Assembly: GCF_050947875.1 (NCBI RefSeq)
Contig: NW_027460390.1
Coordinates: 2,660,232-2,724,231, forward strand
DNA: 64,000 nucleotides
Source: Dermacentor variabilis
Lineage: Eukaryota; Arthropoda; Arachnida; Ixodida; Ixodidae
Reading direction: 5' to 3'
Shown: positions 32,348 through 41,159 of the stretch, in pieces
Position numbering within the stretch: the stretch's first letter is position 1
Layout: each line of letters starts with the position of its first letter
Notes under the pieces: generated by a model
Database searches by the model: none
What the model was told of the DNA's origin: nothing
Seen by the model: the letters and a program-made list of their open reading frames with translations, nothing else
Translations under genes and position numbers: made by a program

Positions 32348-32526
32348 GCCGCTATTTTGTAGGGATGCCTTATGCCTTATTCTATGCTATTCTTATCATG
32401 CACCACACACGGCCGCCTGATCCCGTTGATAATGTGGGTAGACCGTCGCTCTGACCACTGGCCAAGCGCGAAAAGCCTGAAAAAGCATAGAATCGGAAAA
32501 GGCATCGCTACAAAATACAGGCCCTG
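32348..32526. mobile_element. Foldback MITE nested in the hAT element
   Basis: Left GGCCGCTATTTTGTAGGGAT with TTCTATGCT, right the inverse with ATCGCTACAAAATACAGGCC. Arms of about 40 nt with several mismatches and roughly 90 bp between them. Target duplication not clear, so the superfamily is open. Confidence 0.6.
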
Positions 32527-33904
32527 CCCGCGCCCTCATAGCCGCCAGCCACTGTTCCTCCGTGAGGCTGCAAATAATTCGTGCTTCAAACCTCTTCTGT
32601 TACCCAAATAAGGCGGTAACTACAAAAATAAAATTATTAGCGTGTAATTTTATACCTTTCTCCTCGCCTATTATAGTTGAATGGCGAATGCCTAATTCAT
32701 TATTGAACTGAAATAACATGCTTGCTTCGCTACAACTATTTGTTGTGAAGTTTCACTTCAGTTGGCAGTGAAGTTTCATGAGTAAAACGGGTTCAGCAGT
32801 GACATGAACTGCACAGCAGACTTTTGAATAGGGAAATGCTCAGAGTCGATACATTTTGTCCATGTCTGTTGCACACCTCATTGTTTCCGCCGATGAAAAG
32901 ACTTTTGAAGAGCACCAGACGCTCCGGAGGTATCAAGTACGACGTCATGTTGAAAAGGCCGCATGACGACGATTTTTTTTTTTGCTTCTGTCATTGGCTG
33001 GCAGACTAACACAACTCCGCGCCGTCCGTGTGCCTTTGTTTCCAACTACTCTTTTTAAAGTTCTATTCTACTAAAGCAATCTTTATTTTACAGTTTCTCT
33101 TCTTTACTTGTTCTTGGCAGTGTTGTTCCTGCGCTTCCATTTGGCGTGGTTCTTTGTTTGCCAAGTAAAGGAGAGGCGTATCGCACAGGCGTACCTGTAA
33201 AATACACCTTATTTCATTTCTTTTTTGTGGGCTTACGCGTTTTTATGGCGAATGGTGGGCGTTATTCACATTTGTACTAGTAAAGGTACCCCCCCTCATT
33301 TGCATAGAAAAGTTACCTTGGGTTGGGGCCCCGCCCCCCCCCTCCCCGAAAAAAAATCCTGGGTACGTGCCTGGTTATAGGTGTTGATTATTATGGTCGA
33401 CGCTCAGTTTATAGATTGTCTATGGACAAAAGTTGATACGGTTGATGCGCTGTTTCTTCTTGTCTGTTTCCACTCTATAGACTACCTACACACAAAAGAC
33501 GATACAGTTTCTATTTATTGTTTTTCATTCTTGTTCTATACACTGTCTATAGTCGAGAGTCGATAAGGCGTTGATTATTTTTGTCAACTCCCAATTTATA
33601 GAATGTTTATAGACGAAAGTTAAAAAGGTTTCCCTTTCTTTTTGTCTACTCCCGTTTTATAGTCGGCCTATAGTTAAAAGTCGATATGATGATTGTTTCT
33701 TTTTGTGTAATTCCGCCCTATAGTCTACCTGTAGAGAAAATTCGATACGGTCTCCGTTTATTCTTGTTGATTCTTTGTCTATAAAATGTCTATGGACGAG
33801 AGTCAATAAGGTGTACATTTCTTTTTGCATATTCCGAGTCTATAATTTCTTCACACGTACGCGCATGCACATACTCATGTGCACACAAATACGTTTATAT
33901 ACTT

Positions 33905-33993
33905 TAACATAAGCTGGTCCACCAGACCAGTTACAATTTCAGAGAAACTGAACAATATTCGTTGTCTTTTGCACGATAGATTCTGACGTTACA

Positions 33994-34070
<77 letters not shown>

Positions 34071-34165
34071 AAGATAAGCTAGTCCACCAGCCGAAATGTC
34101 CGAATATATCGTGCAAAAGACAACGAATAAATTTAATTCTCTCTGAAATTGCAATTCCGAGGCAA
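33905..34165. repeat. Foldback around (TA)n with Penelope-type terminal pieces
   Basis: TTCGTTGTCTTTTGCACGAT at about 33958 is inverted as ATCGTGCAAAAGACAACGAA at about 34110, and CAATTTCAGAG pairs with CTCTGAAATTG. AAGCTGGTCCACCAG at 33911-33925 and AAGCTAGTCCACCAGCCGAAA at 34076-34096 are direct repeats that match the hairpin of the Penelope element at 62524-62539. I read this as two partial Penelope ends around a (TA)n tract. Confidence 0.55.
33996..34066. repeat. (TA)n microsatellite
   Basis: About 35 TA units, in the loop of the foldback described above. Confidence 0.95.
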
Positions 34166-34773
34166 TCGTCATTATCTTATTATTTGTGTGTCATTCCGTG
34201 CTGTGCCCGTGTTGCCATAAAATACGAACTGGCCCAAGCCTTTCTCAGCTTTATTAAACTAGGGATTCAATTCAGTTGAATCTAATACTGCATTTCAAGT
34301 GATTGACGTTTTATTCGTTTTATCTAACGATTATGGACAGGGAGTAACTTGGCAAACATTAAACCGCAATGTTTTTATTGCACTTAAGCTGCGGGTGTCA
34401 TACACTGCCAGGCAATTTTCATGAAAACAGCCAGGAAAGACTTACATACGTATACATACATAGGTATGCTCTTTTGTTATATGCCATACAAGGCTTCTAG
34501 AGAATCTCTCTATTAAACATATTTTTGAAACGTTTCACCTCACAAAAAATTTACGCTAACTGGTACGATTTATTGAAAAGAAAATCAACGTGAATTATAC
34601 TGACATGGCACTTCTTGCTCAGTTTTTCTTTCGCGTTAACTAAAAGTCCTCAACTTCGGAACCCTTCGAAAACTGCTCATGTTTGAGAGCACTTTAAATG
34701 TTTTACTGTGAAAGCATTCATTCGGACTATAGTTTCAGTTTTCTTTCCCAGGTGGTGCATCTGTCGTGCCATG
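34166..34773. other. Gap before the intact LINE, nothing recognised
   Basis: AT-rich, no element ends or ORFs that I can support. Confidence 0.45.
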
Positions 34774-34823
34774 ACACAGAAAGTATGGTATGGTATGAAG
34801 AACTTTATTTAGGTCCTGAGGGA

Positions 34824-37800
34824 TCAGTCTGGGACTGATGCGGGCCGCTCCCACGTCGGTACAGAGAGGCCGAGCCCCTCTGCCATCACACGGGCCCTCT
34901 GGACAGCCCTGAGTTGGTCCGCCAGCACTTCACTGTGCAGCATTCGCTGCCACCACTGTTCACCTCGAGAACCATCACCGGCAAACGCCAAGCAGCGCCA
35001 CAGCATGTGTTGTAAATCGAGCAAACCCCCACACTTACTACAATAGACTGAAACCCCGCAGTCCGGATTAATTTTGTTCATGATGACCGGGTTAGGATAC
35101 GTCCGTGTCTGCAGGAGCCTTAATGTAACCGCCTGCGGCCTACTTAATTTAGGATGTGGCAACGGGAATGCCCTGCGCCCTAGGTAATAGTGCTTGGTGA
35201 TTTCGTTGTAGGTTAACAGCTGGTCCCTGTACTCAGGAGCGGGAGATCCAGCCCCTTCAGGGAGTACACGGCACACTAATCCTCGTGCCTCCCTGTGCGC
35301 CACCTCGTTGAGGTTACGCGGGGCTCCCTCCACTGTCCCCATGTGCGCCGGGAACCAAGTAACGGTATGCGAAGTGATATCCCTACCCTGCAGCAGTCTG
35401 TTAGCCGGTTCCGCAACAAGTCCTCTCGAGAAGGCTTTAATCGCAGATCGCGAGTCGCTAAACACCAAAACTCTTCTAGAATCAATTAGTGCTAGAGCAA
35501 TAGCCACCTGTTCAGCAACCCCCGGGTCTTTGGTATAAATGGAAGCAGCATTTCTAACGCTCCCTTTGCCATCTACTACCACCACCGAATAAGCATTTTT
35601 ACCATTAATCCATGCGGCGTCAACAAACGCAGACTCCTCCTCCTGATCCTTTGCCTCTCGCAACAAAGCCCTAGCTCTCGCGACCCGCCTCCCTACATTG
35701 TGCACGGGGTGCACATTCCGCGGAAATGGACGAACCATGATATTTGCCCTAAGGTTCACGTTCAACTCGTGTAGGGGCGCCCTATCGTGCGACACAGCCA
35801 CCGATTCTTCAATTGACTGTAATATATACCTACCCGCTGGTGTACCTAGCAACCGCTCCCTCTGTGCGGTACGTTGAGCCTCAGCAATTTCATCTAAAGT
35901 ATTATGCAAACCCAGTCGTAACAACATATCGTTTGACGTAGTCATAGGCAGACCAAGCGCAGCCTTGATGGCTTTTCTGATTAATGCTTCCAATTTATTT
36001 TTCTCCCCCCTATTCCAATTTAGCATAGCTGCCACATACGAGAAATGACACATAATAAATGCGTGAACTAAGCGCATCGCACCTTCTTCTCCTAAACCCC
36101 CATGCCTATTAGAGATCCTTCTTATAAGTCTTATGGCCTCCTCCGTTTTCTTGGTAATACGCTGAATGGTTCTAATGTTCGATCCGTTCGCTTCAAGTAC
36201 AAAACCCAGGACCCTGATTGCTTCAACTTTGGGTATCACCGACCCTTCCCTAGTATGAATTCTAATGCAAGGCTCAACTTCCGGTACCCAACCCCTCGGC
36301 CTACGACCTAGCTTCTTAGATTTGAAGATCAACAACTCCGACTTTTTAGTGGAGCACTTGAGCCCCATGAGACCCAGGTACTCCTCCGTAAGCGTTACCA
36401 CCTGCTGCAGCCTAGCCTCAAGCTCTCCATCACTACCACCGACACTCCATATAGTAATGTCATCCGCGTAGATAGAATAGCCAATATCCTGGACAGTGTC
36501 CAGTCTATTAGCCAACTTCGACATCGCCAGATTGAATAACATAGGCGAGAGTACGGATCCCTGCGGAGTACCACAGCAACCCAATTTAACGACTTCCGAT
36601 TTTATCTCCCCAAACCTGAGACATGTCTTTCTATCCGTAAGGAAAGCCTTGACAAAATTGAAAAGCCGCTGCCCCATATTCAAGTCCGATAGCACCCGTA
36701 GAATGAAAGAATGTCGGATTTTATCGAAAGCTTTTTCCACATCAAGTCCAATTAGTGCCTTAGTATCCCTTGTTCGCCGGTCAAGGATCTGATGCTTAAT
36801 CCTGATCATAGCATCCTGAGTCGAGAGGCCGGGCCGAAATCCTATCATCGAATGCGGAAAGACCCCATTGCCCTCAACATAACGCGTTAGCCTATTTAAA
36901 ATGGCATGCTCAGCGACTTTTCCCAAACACGACGTCAGGGAAATGGGTCTGAGATTTTCAAGCCCTATGGCCTTGCCCGGTTTGGGTATCAGAACAGTAG
37001 TTGCCAGTTTCCACTCTTCCGGGAAAGAGCCTTCCTTCCATAGGCAATTGATCTGCCGCGTAAGGAACTCAATTGACCCATCGTCTAAATTCCGTAGCAT
37101 TTTATTCGTAATGCCATCCGGCCCTGATGCCGATCGACCATTAAGATTCTGCAGCGCCATCCTGATATCACTTTCAGTAAATTTCGCGTCCATAGCTGCA
37201 TTTTCGTCTCCACTATATTCCAAAACCACATCAGGTGTATCGTGCCAGGTCTCCAAAGGAAGGTATCTCTGAGCCAAATCCTTTAGCAACTCCTGCTCCG
37301 TGGAGTCCCGACACGCCTGATGGACCAGCTTACCTATCACAGTCCTCTGATTAGACTTAGTGTTTGTCTCATCTAGTAAATGTCTGAGCAAACTCCATGC
37401 GCCTCCCCTCTTAATGCGACCATCAATAGAATTGCACACTTCATCCCATTGCTGCTTGCACAGTACCCGACAATGGTCTTCAATTTCCTGATTAACCACT
37501 GCTATACGCTTTCTAAGCCTTCTATTTAATCTCTGACCCTTCCATCTCGCTAACATCGACTGCTTTGCTTCCAACAAATGTGCCAGGCGACTATCCATGT
37601 GTTCCGTGTCAATATCGGTCTGAACCTCTTTAGTGGACGCCTCAACGTCACTTTTAAGCTGACTAGTCCACTGTTCCAAGGTCAACTCATTTCCTTCATC
37701 ATCGATTCTCTGCGCTCTTCTTTTCCTAAATGCATCCCAGTCAACCATCCTGAATGTGCGCTCCTTTTTATTAGCCACTGCCAAAGTAATCATAAGTATG

Positions 37801-38462
37801 TAATGATCGCTACCAAAATCTTTATTAGAATTGGACCAGGACGAATCCACCACCCCCCGAACAAAAGTGAGATCAGGTGTCGAATCTCTACATGTCGACG
37901 TGCCACATCTGGTGGGATACGAGGGGTCTGTAATCAGAGTTAAATTCAAGTCTAGTGCCTGCTGCCATAGTCTCTCCCCCTTAATAGTGCTATAAACATA
38001 CTTCCACACATGATATGGTGCATTGAAGTCCCCTCCAATGAGCAACGGTGCATCCTTAGCCAGATTGGTTGCCTTGGTCAAGAGAGATTTGAAACTCTGC
38101 TTCGTGTCCCGGGGGCTACTGTACAGGTTAAGCAGGTAAACGCTCCTCTGACATGACCTTTGCCGACCTAAGATTACTTCCACCATAATATATTCAATCT
38201 TGCAATCTGCCATGTGAAGATCATGTCTAATATACGCCAACCTCCAATTAATGAGAGTAGCGAGTCCTCTGCCCTGTTCATTATCCTTAACTTCCGCTTT
38301 GAAATTCGTTAAGGTCACGTTAGACGTCAGTGTTTCCTGTAACATGATAACTTGAGGCTTGACACCATGCGTTCTAACAAACTGCTGCAGAAACGCCTTC
38401 TTATGATTGAACCCCCTACAATTCCACTGCCAAATACTAAATGAACTATTTAACAGAGCCAT
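34824..38462 (-). CDS. LINE ORF2 polyprotein: endonuclease, RT, RNase H
   Basis: About 1212 aa from the ATG at 38462 (MALLNSSFSIWQWNCRGF). An earlier GTG at 38507 is in frame, but the ATG sits where the family restarts. Endonuclease residues about 8-230: MLQET, IGGDFNAPYHVW, TPDLTFVRG, GSDHYILM. RT about 480-740: [66 protein letters not shown] with YADD at 36470-36459. RNase H about 970-1100: FVDAAW, AEQVAIALALI, FSDSRSAI, NEVAHREAR. C-terminal finger CSKCGGLLDLQHMLWRC. It overlaps the ORF1 end by 17 nt. Nicks target DNA and copies the element RNA. No inactivating change seen. Confidence 0.95.
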   Translation of the reverse strand: MALLNSSFSIWQWNCRGFNHKKAFLQQFVRTHGVKPQVIMLQETLTSNVTLTNFKAEVKDNEQGRGLATLINWRLAYIRHDLHMADCKIEYIMVEVILGRQRSCQRSVYLLNLYSSPRDTKQSFKSLLTKATNLAKDAPLLIGGDFNAPYHVWKYVYSTIKGERLWQQALDLNLTLITDPSYPTRCGTSTCRDSTPDLTFVRGVVDSSWSNSNKDFGSDHYILMITLAVANKKERTFRMVDWDAFRKRRAQRIDDEGNELTLEQWTSQLKSDVEASTKEVQTDIDTEHMDSRLAHLLEAKQSMLARWKGQRLNRRLRKRIAVVNQEIEDHCRVLCKQQWDEVCNSIDGRIKRGGAWSLLRHLLDETNTKSNQRTVIGKLVHQACRDSTEQELLKDLAQRYLPLETWHDTPDVVLEYSGDENAAMDAKFTESDIRMALQNLNGRSASGPDGITNKMLRNLDDGSIEFLTRQINCLWKEGSFPEEWKLATTVLIPKPGKAIGLENLRPISLTSCLGKVAEHAILNRLTRYVEGNGVFPHSMIGFRPGLSTQDAMIRIKHQILDRRTRDTKALIGLDVEKAFDKIRHSFILRVLSDLNMGQRLFNFVKAFLTDRKTCLRFGEIKSEVVKLGCCGTPQGSVLSPMLFNLAMSKLANRLDTVQDIGYSIYADDITIWSVGGSDGELEARLQQVVTLTEEYLGLMGLKCSTKKSELLIFKSKKLGRRPRGWVPEVEPCIRIHTREGSVIPKVEAIRVLGFVLEANGSNIRTIQRITKKTEEAIRLIRRISNRHGGLGEEGAMRLVHAFIMCHFSYVAAMLNWNRGEKNKLEALIRKAIKAALGLPMTTSNDMLLRLGLHNTLDEIAEAQRTAQRERLLGTPAGRYILQSIEESVAVSHDRAPLHELNVNLRANIMVRPFPRNVHPVHNVGRRVARARALLREAKDQEEESAFVDAAWINGKNAYSVVVVDGKGSVRNAASIYTKDPGVAEQVAIALALIDSRRVLVFSDSRSAIKAFSRGLVAEPANRLLQGRDITSHTVTWFPAHMGTVEGAPRNLNEVAHREARGLVCRVLPEGAGSPAPEYRDQLLTYNEITKHYYLGRRAFPLPHPKLSRPQAVTLRLLQTRTYPNPVIMNKINPDCGVSVYCSKCGGLLDLQHMLWRCLAFAGDGSRGEQWWQRMLHSEVLADQLRAVQRARVMAEGLGLSVPTWERPASVPD

Positions 38463-40200
38463 TTTGACCACGGAAATTTGGTGAACTAGTTTTGAGCTCA
38501 AGTCCACTCGGCGACTTACCCTGCTGGGCTAGCGGCCGAGTGCACTCCCGCTCCATAACAGGGACCACTGTCTCGTTTAGATATATTTCAATTTTGCCTA
38601 ATCTCTGATCCGTGATATTTTCCCGTTCTTCTATCCGCTCCAGTCTACTAATGATCTGATTTACACTTTCTTGCAATGTCGCCATCATTGCTTTAAGCTC
38701 GGAACCGACTTTACCCTGAATCCGTACGGTCGAGGATAAGGCCCTCTTTTTCGGAGCAGGCGTCTCTTCGTCCGCCATGTTCTGTTCTGCGACCTCCACA
38801 GACCTTGGTAGCTCAACCGAGTCATCATGTTTCCCAGTCTGTCTTAAGCTATCGTTGTTACCGGAAGGTAAGCCGTTCCTAAGTTCAGCTATCTCTTTGA
38901 TAAGCCCGTCAATGGCTGCTTTTAAACTACGATTCTCTCTCTCCAATTGCGCTATCCTATCCCTATCCTTATTACCATCCACATGCTCCTGGCGCTGCTC
39001 GGGCGCTCGGCCGGCGCTGATGCCACCCTTGACCTTGTCAGCCCAGGTGGTCTGGCTCCCAGCTGTGCCGCCGCCGCCACCAGCTGCAGGAAAGCGCACC
39101 CGCGCCTCCATAGAAACGGATCGGCTCCTGGTCGTACGAGTCCCAGAAGATGGCCGCTGCCTCGACCTGGAGCGTCTCCTAGAGCGCGAGCGTCCCTTAG
39201 AGCGTTGGCGGGCGCTCACCAGCTGCACCATCTCGGCTGCCTCTTGTTCCGCCGTTAGCTCCGCCCTGGCTCTCTCCTGTCGTCGAACACGCACGACGTA
39301 GGGAAGGTGGTATCGTTGTCTGCATTGTTTATCCGCGGTCAGGTGTCGTCCGCCACAAAGCTTACAACAAGGCACACAGTTGTGATCCTCTTCAGGGTTC
39401 CGAGCCCCGCATCCTCGGCATTCAAAACAATCGGGGGCTGGGCAGACGTCCGCCCGATGTCCAAGCTTGCCACACACATAACATACATCCAACTGCTTTC
39501 GATACAGGAAGCACCGTACCAGAGTTGGCCCATATCTGACGAAATTGGGCACCTTTAACCCATCGAAAACAATGATGACTGATCCTGTGTTTTTGATGCG
39601 TTTGGCCGCCATAGCCAGCGGATTGCGATCGTTAACAATGTTCCACTCAAGTGTCGCGGGGCCATCCATAATGTCTACATTGCGAATGACCCCCTTACAC
39701 GTAGTGTGTGGGGCCGTCTCGTACGCACTGACTTCAAAATCCTTGTCTGCCACTCTGATTGACCTGAGTCTCACATATCGTTCAGCGTTGCTCCTTTCTG
39801 GCGTACTAGCCACCAAGATATTTTGCATAAAGTTCGGGCAAATAACATCTTCCCGAATCTGTTCAATACCGAGGCCTGCCGCCTCTACGATTGCCTTGCC
39901 CACCGCTGTAAAGCTAACTTTCTCCAAATTCAGTCCACCCCGTGGGCGAATGACTATTTTGATGTGTTCTTGTGGCATCGGTGGCATGCGCGACGCCTTC
40001 ACAATGCGATTCTTGATTGCCGAGCCTCCGCGCCGTTCACCTGCGCCCCGTCGTTCAGGCATCTCACTTGGCGAACCGCCATCACCTAATCCATGCCTCG
40101 TCGTAGTTCTAGATTTTCGGTTGGACACTGTCCGCCATTCCAGGTCTTCAGTAAAGTCCTCCGCCGGGAGCACTTCCCCTTCAACGTGCATTGCTGCCAT
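38446..40200 (-). CDS. LINE ORF1 gag-like RNA-binding protein (584 aa)
   Basis: ATG at 40200. N-terminal half includes a probable RNA-recognition-type region (IKIVIRPRGGLN, VADKDFEVSAYET, VIRNVDI). Zinc knuckles follow at about 240-295: CYVCGKLGHRADVC, CRGCGARNPEEDHNC, CKLCGGRHLTADKQC. Then an Arg/Ser-rich stretch (RSKGRSRSRRRSRSRQR, about 335-365), a coiled coil with AQLERENRSLKAA at about 415-450, and a Lys/Glu-rich end. It binds the element RNA in the ribonucleoprotein particle. The last 17 nt overlap the ORF2 start. Intact. Confidence 0.92.
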   Translation of the reverse strand: MAAMHVEGEVLPAEDFTEDLEWRTVSNRKSRTTTRHGLGDGGSPSEMPERRGAGERRGGSAIKNRIVKASRMPPMPQEHIKIVIRPRGGLNLEKVSFTAVGKAIVEAAGLGIEQIREDVICPNFMQNILVASTPERSNAERYVRLRSIRVADKDFEVSAYETAPHTTCKGVIRNVDIMDGPATLEWNIVNDRNPLAMAAKRIKNTGSVIIVFDGLKVPNFVRYGPTLVRCFLYRKQLDVCYVCGKLGHRADVCPAPDCFECRGCGARNPEEDHNCVPCCKLCGGRHLTADKQCRQRYHLPYVVRVRRQERARAELTAEQEAAEMVQLVSARQRSKGRSRSRRRSRSRQRPSSGTRTTRSRSVSMEARVRFPAAGGGGGTAGSQTTWADKVKGGISAGRAPEQRQEHVDGNKDRDRIAQLERENRSLKAAIDGLIKEIAELRNGLPSGNNDSLRQTGKHDDSVELPRSVEVAEQNMADEETPAPKKRALSSTVRIQGKVGSELKAMMATLQESVNQIISRLERIEERENITDQRLGKIEIYLNETVVPVMERECTRPLAQQGKSPSGLELKTSSPNFRGQNGSVK

Positions 40201-40437
40201 GCCGCGCTAGGTCTACCAGACGCTAGCTCTCGGCCAGCGTGGCGTGAGCACAAAAGTTCCAATGAAGTCCAAAAAAGGGGTGGCCCACCTCAAAATCAGG
40301 TATCCGCTGAATCTTCTCTTCTTCACGGATCCGATGATATCAAATTTACACCACTAGGTGACCAAAAAAGGCTCGGAAGCTTCGAAAAAGACGGACCCAT
40401 AAAAGCCCACAAGCCTCCTTCGAACTTCGTCGTCTTC
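40201..40437 (-). promoter_or_regulatory. 5' UTR / internal promoter region of the LINE
   Basis: 237 bp between the 5' end and the ORF1 start. LINEs of this group carry internal RNA polymerase II promoters near their first bases. The sequence begins GAAGACGACGAAGTTCG, and I see no TATA box, as expected. Confidence 0.45.
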
Positions 40438-40448
40438 ACACAGAAAGT

Positions 40449-41159
40449 GCTCACGTGGTATTTCTGGTGCTCATGTGTTATACCTAACTTCCAGTCGTGT
40501 CAGCATGCCGGAGGGACCTCATTGTCTATGAAAACTGAGAAGTGACCATATTAATACAACCAATATAACTGTGTTCTGTTGGAGTTATGGCCCATGATGC
40601 GTTCATTTAAGAGTATGAGAAAGACATTTAAATGTATATATTAGGGAAAATAAATTGCAATATTTAAAAGGATACTCTCAATACTCCAGCCACTCTTCTG
40701 AGCATACCATTCTGCGCGGGTACATTTTATTACCAGCCAAAAAATGTACAGATAATCCAACTGGGTAACCTCATTTCAACACTTGGTATAGAGATCATTC
40801 GGGATATGCACAATAATGTGTCATATATGCATTGTCATGAAAGGAACATAGTGTTGCTGCTTCACTAATATACCATGTGACTGCGCTCCCATGCGCATCA
40901 TAAAGCAGTGCCTTTGAACAAACTCCGTCTAAATTAGCCAGAACGAAAAAAAGGAAATAAAGAAAAAACATCGTGACCTAGCTGGTTCCTTTGCTAGTAG
41001 AGGTCGCGTTTGGTGTTATTTGGAAACAAGCTGTGATATCTGTTGTCTTAGCGTCGATAAAGTGCACAGAAGGCTTGTTCATTTATTTTTTTGTCACAAT
41101 ACCTATCAACAAAAAGCGAATTACATCAGTCGATAGATTTAAAGGTGCGTTTTGTTTCG
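40449..41159. other. Gap, nothing recognised
   Basis: AT-rich sequence between the LINE and the Tc1/mariner relic. No element ends or supported ORFs. Confidence 0.45.

Larger units (their letters stand above)
30488..33373. mobile_element. hAT-type element with perfect 8-bp TSD
   Basis: Begins CAGGCACGTACCC and ends with the inverse GGGTACGTGCCTG. GTTATAGG flanks both sides exactly (30480-30487, 33374-33381). An 8-bp duplication and a CA-G terminal repeat are the hAT signature. In 2886 bp there is no recognisable hAT transposase (no BED finger or dimerisation domain), so it is non-autonomous. It carries two smaller elements inside. Confidence 0.85.
28985..33890. repeat. Long two-copy repeat, copy A (interrupted)
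   Basis: Copy A consists of 28985-30487 and 33374-33890. The first 850 bp are unique-type sequence (CAGTCACGTCGGTCTAAGTG, CATCGAAAAGGAACGCACC). The remainder is an array of about 17 units of 60-68 bp containing TCTATAGAC, AAAGTCGATA and TTTTTGTCTAC. It ends in ACGCGCATGCACATACTC. Copy B at 57765-61960 follows the same order of individual units. No ORF of note in either copy; class unknown. Confidence 0.8.
34785..40437 (-). mobile_element. Full-length I/R1-type LINE, both ORFs open
   Basis: Minus strand, 5653 bp. ACACAGAAAGT lies exactly on both sides (34774-34784 and 40438-40448), an 11-bp perfect target duplication. The 5' end begins GAAGACGACGAAG with about 240 bp of untranslated sequence, followed by ORF1, ORF2 overlapping it, and a 3' end with AATAAAG and a short CATAC repeat tail at 34785-34800. 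Perfect TSD, complete 5' end and two uninterrupted ORFs point to a young insertion. Clade assignment (RNase H present, N-terminal AP-endonuclease, CCHC at the C-terminus) is the I/R1/LOA group; the family name is not known to me. Confidence 0.93.

Noticed and set aside
28985..33890. Minisatellite as a CRISPR-like array
   Set aside because: Units are diverged along their whole length, with no identical repeats separated by unique spacers, and the genome is eukaryotic.
38463..38507. GTG at 38507 as ORF2 start
   Set aside because: The ATG at 38462 is directly followed by the conserved WQWNCRGF block and matches the arrangement in the relative at 20508.
38777..39301. 174-aa plus-strand frame opposite LINE ORF1
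   Set aside because: Antisense shadow of the Arg/Ser-rich part of ORF1.
39545..40210. 221-aa plus-strand frame
   Set aside because: Antisense shadow of the ORF1 N-terminus; no independent motif.
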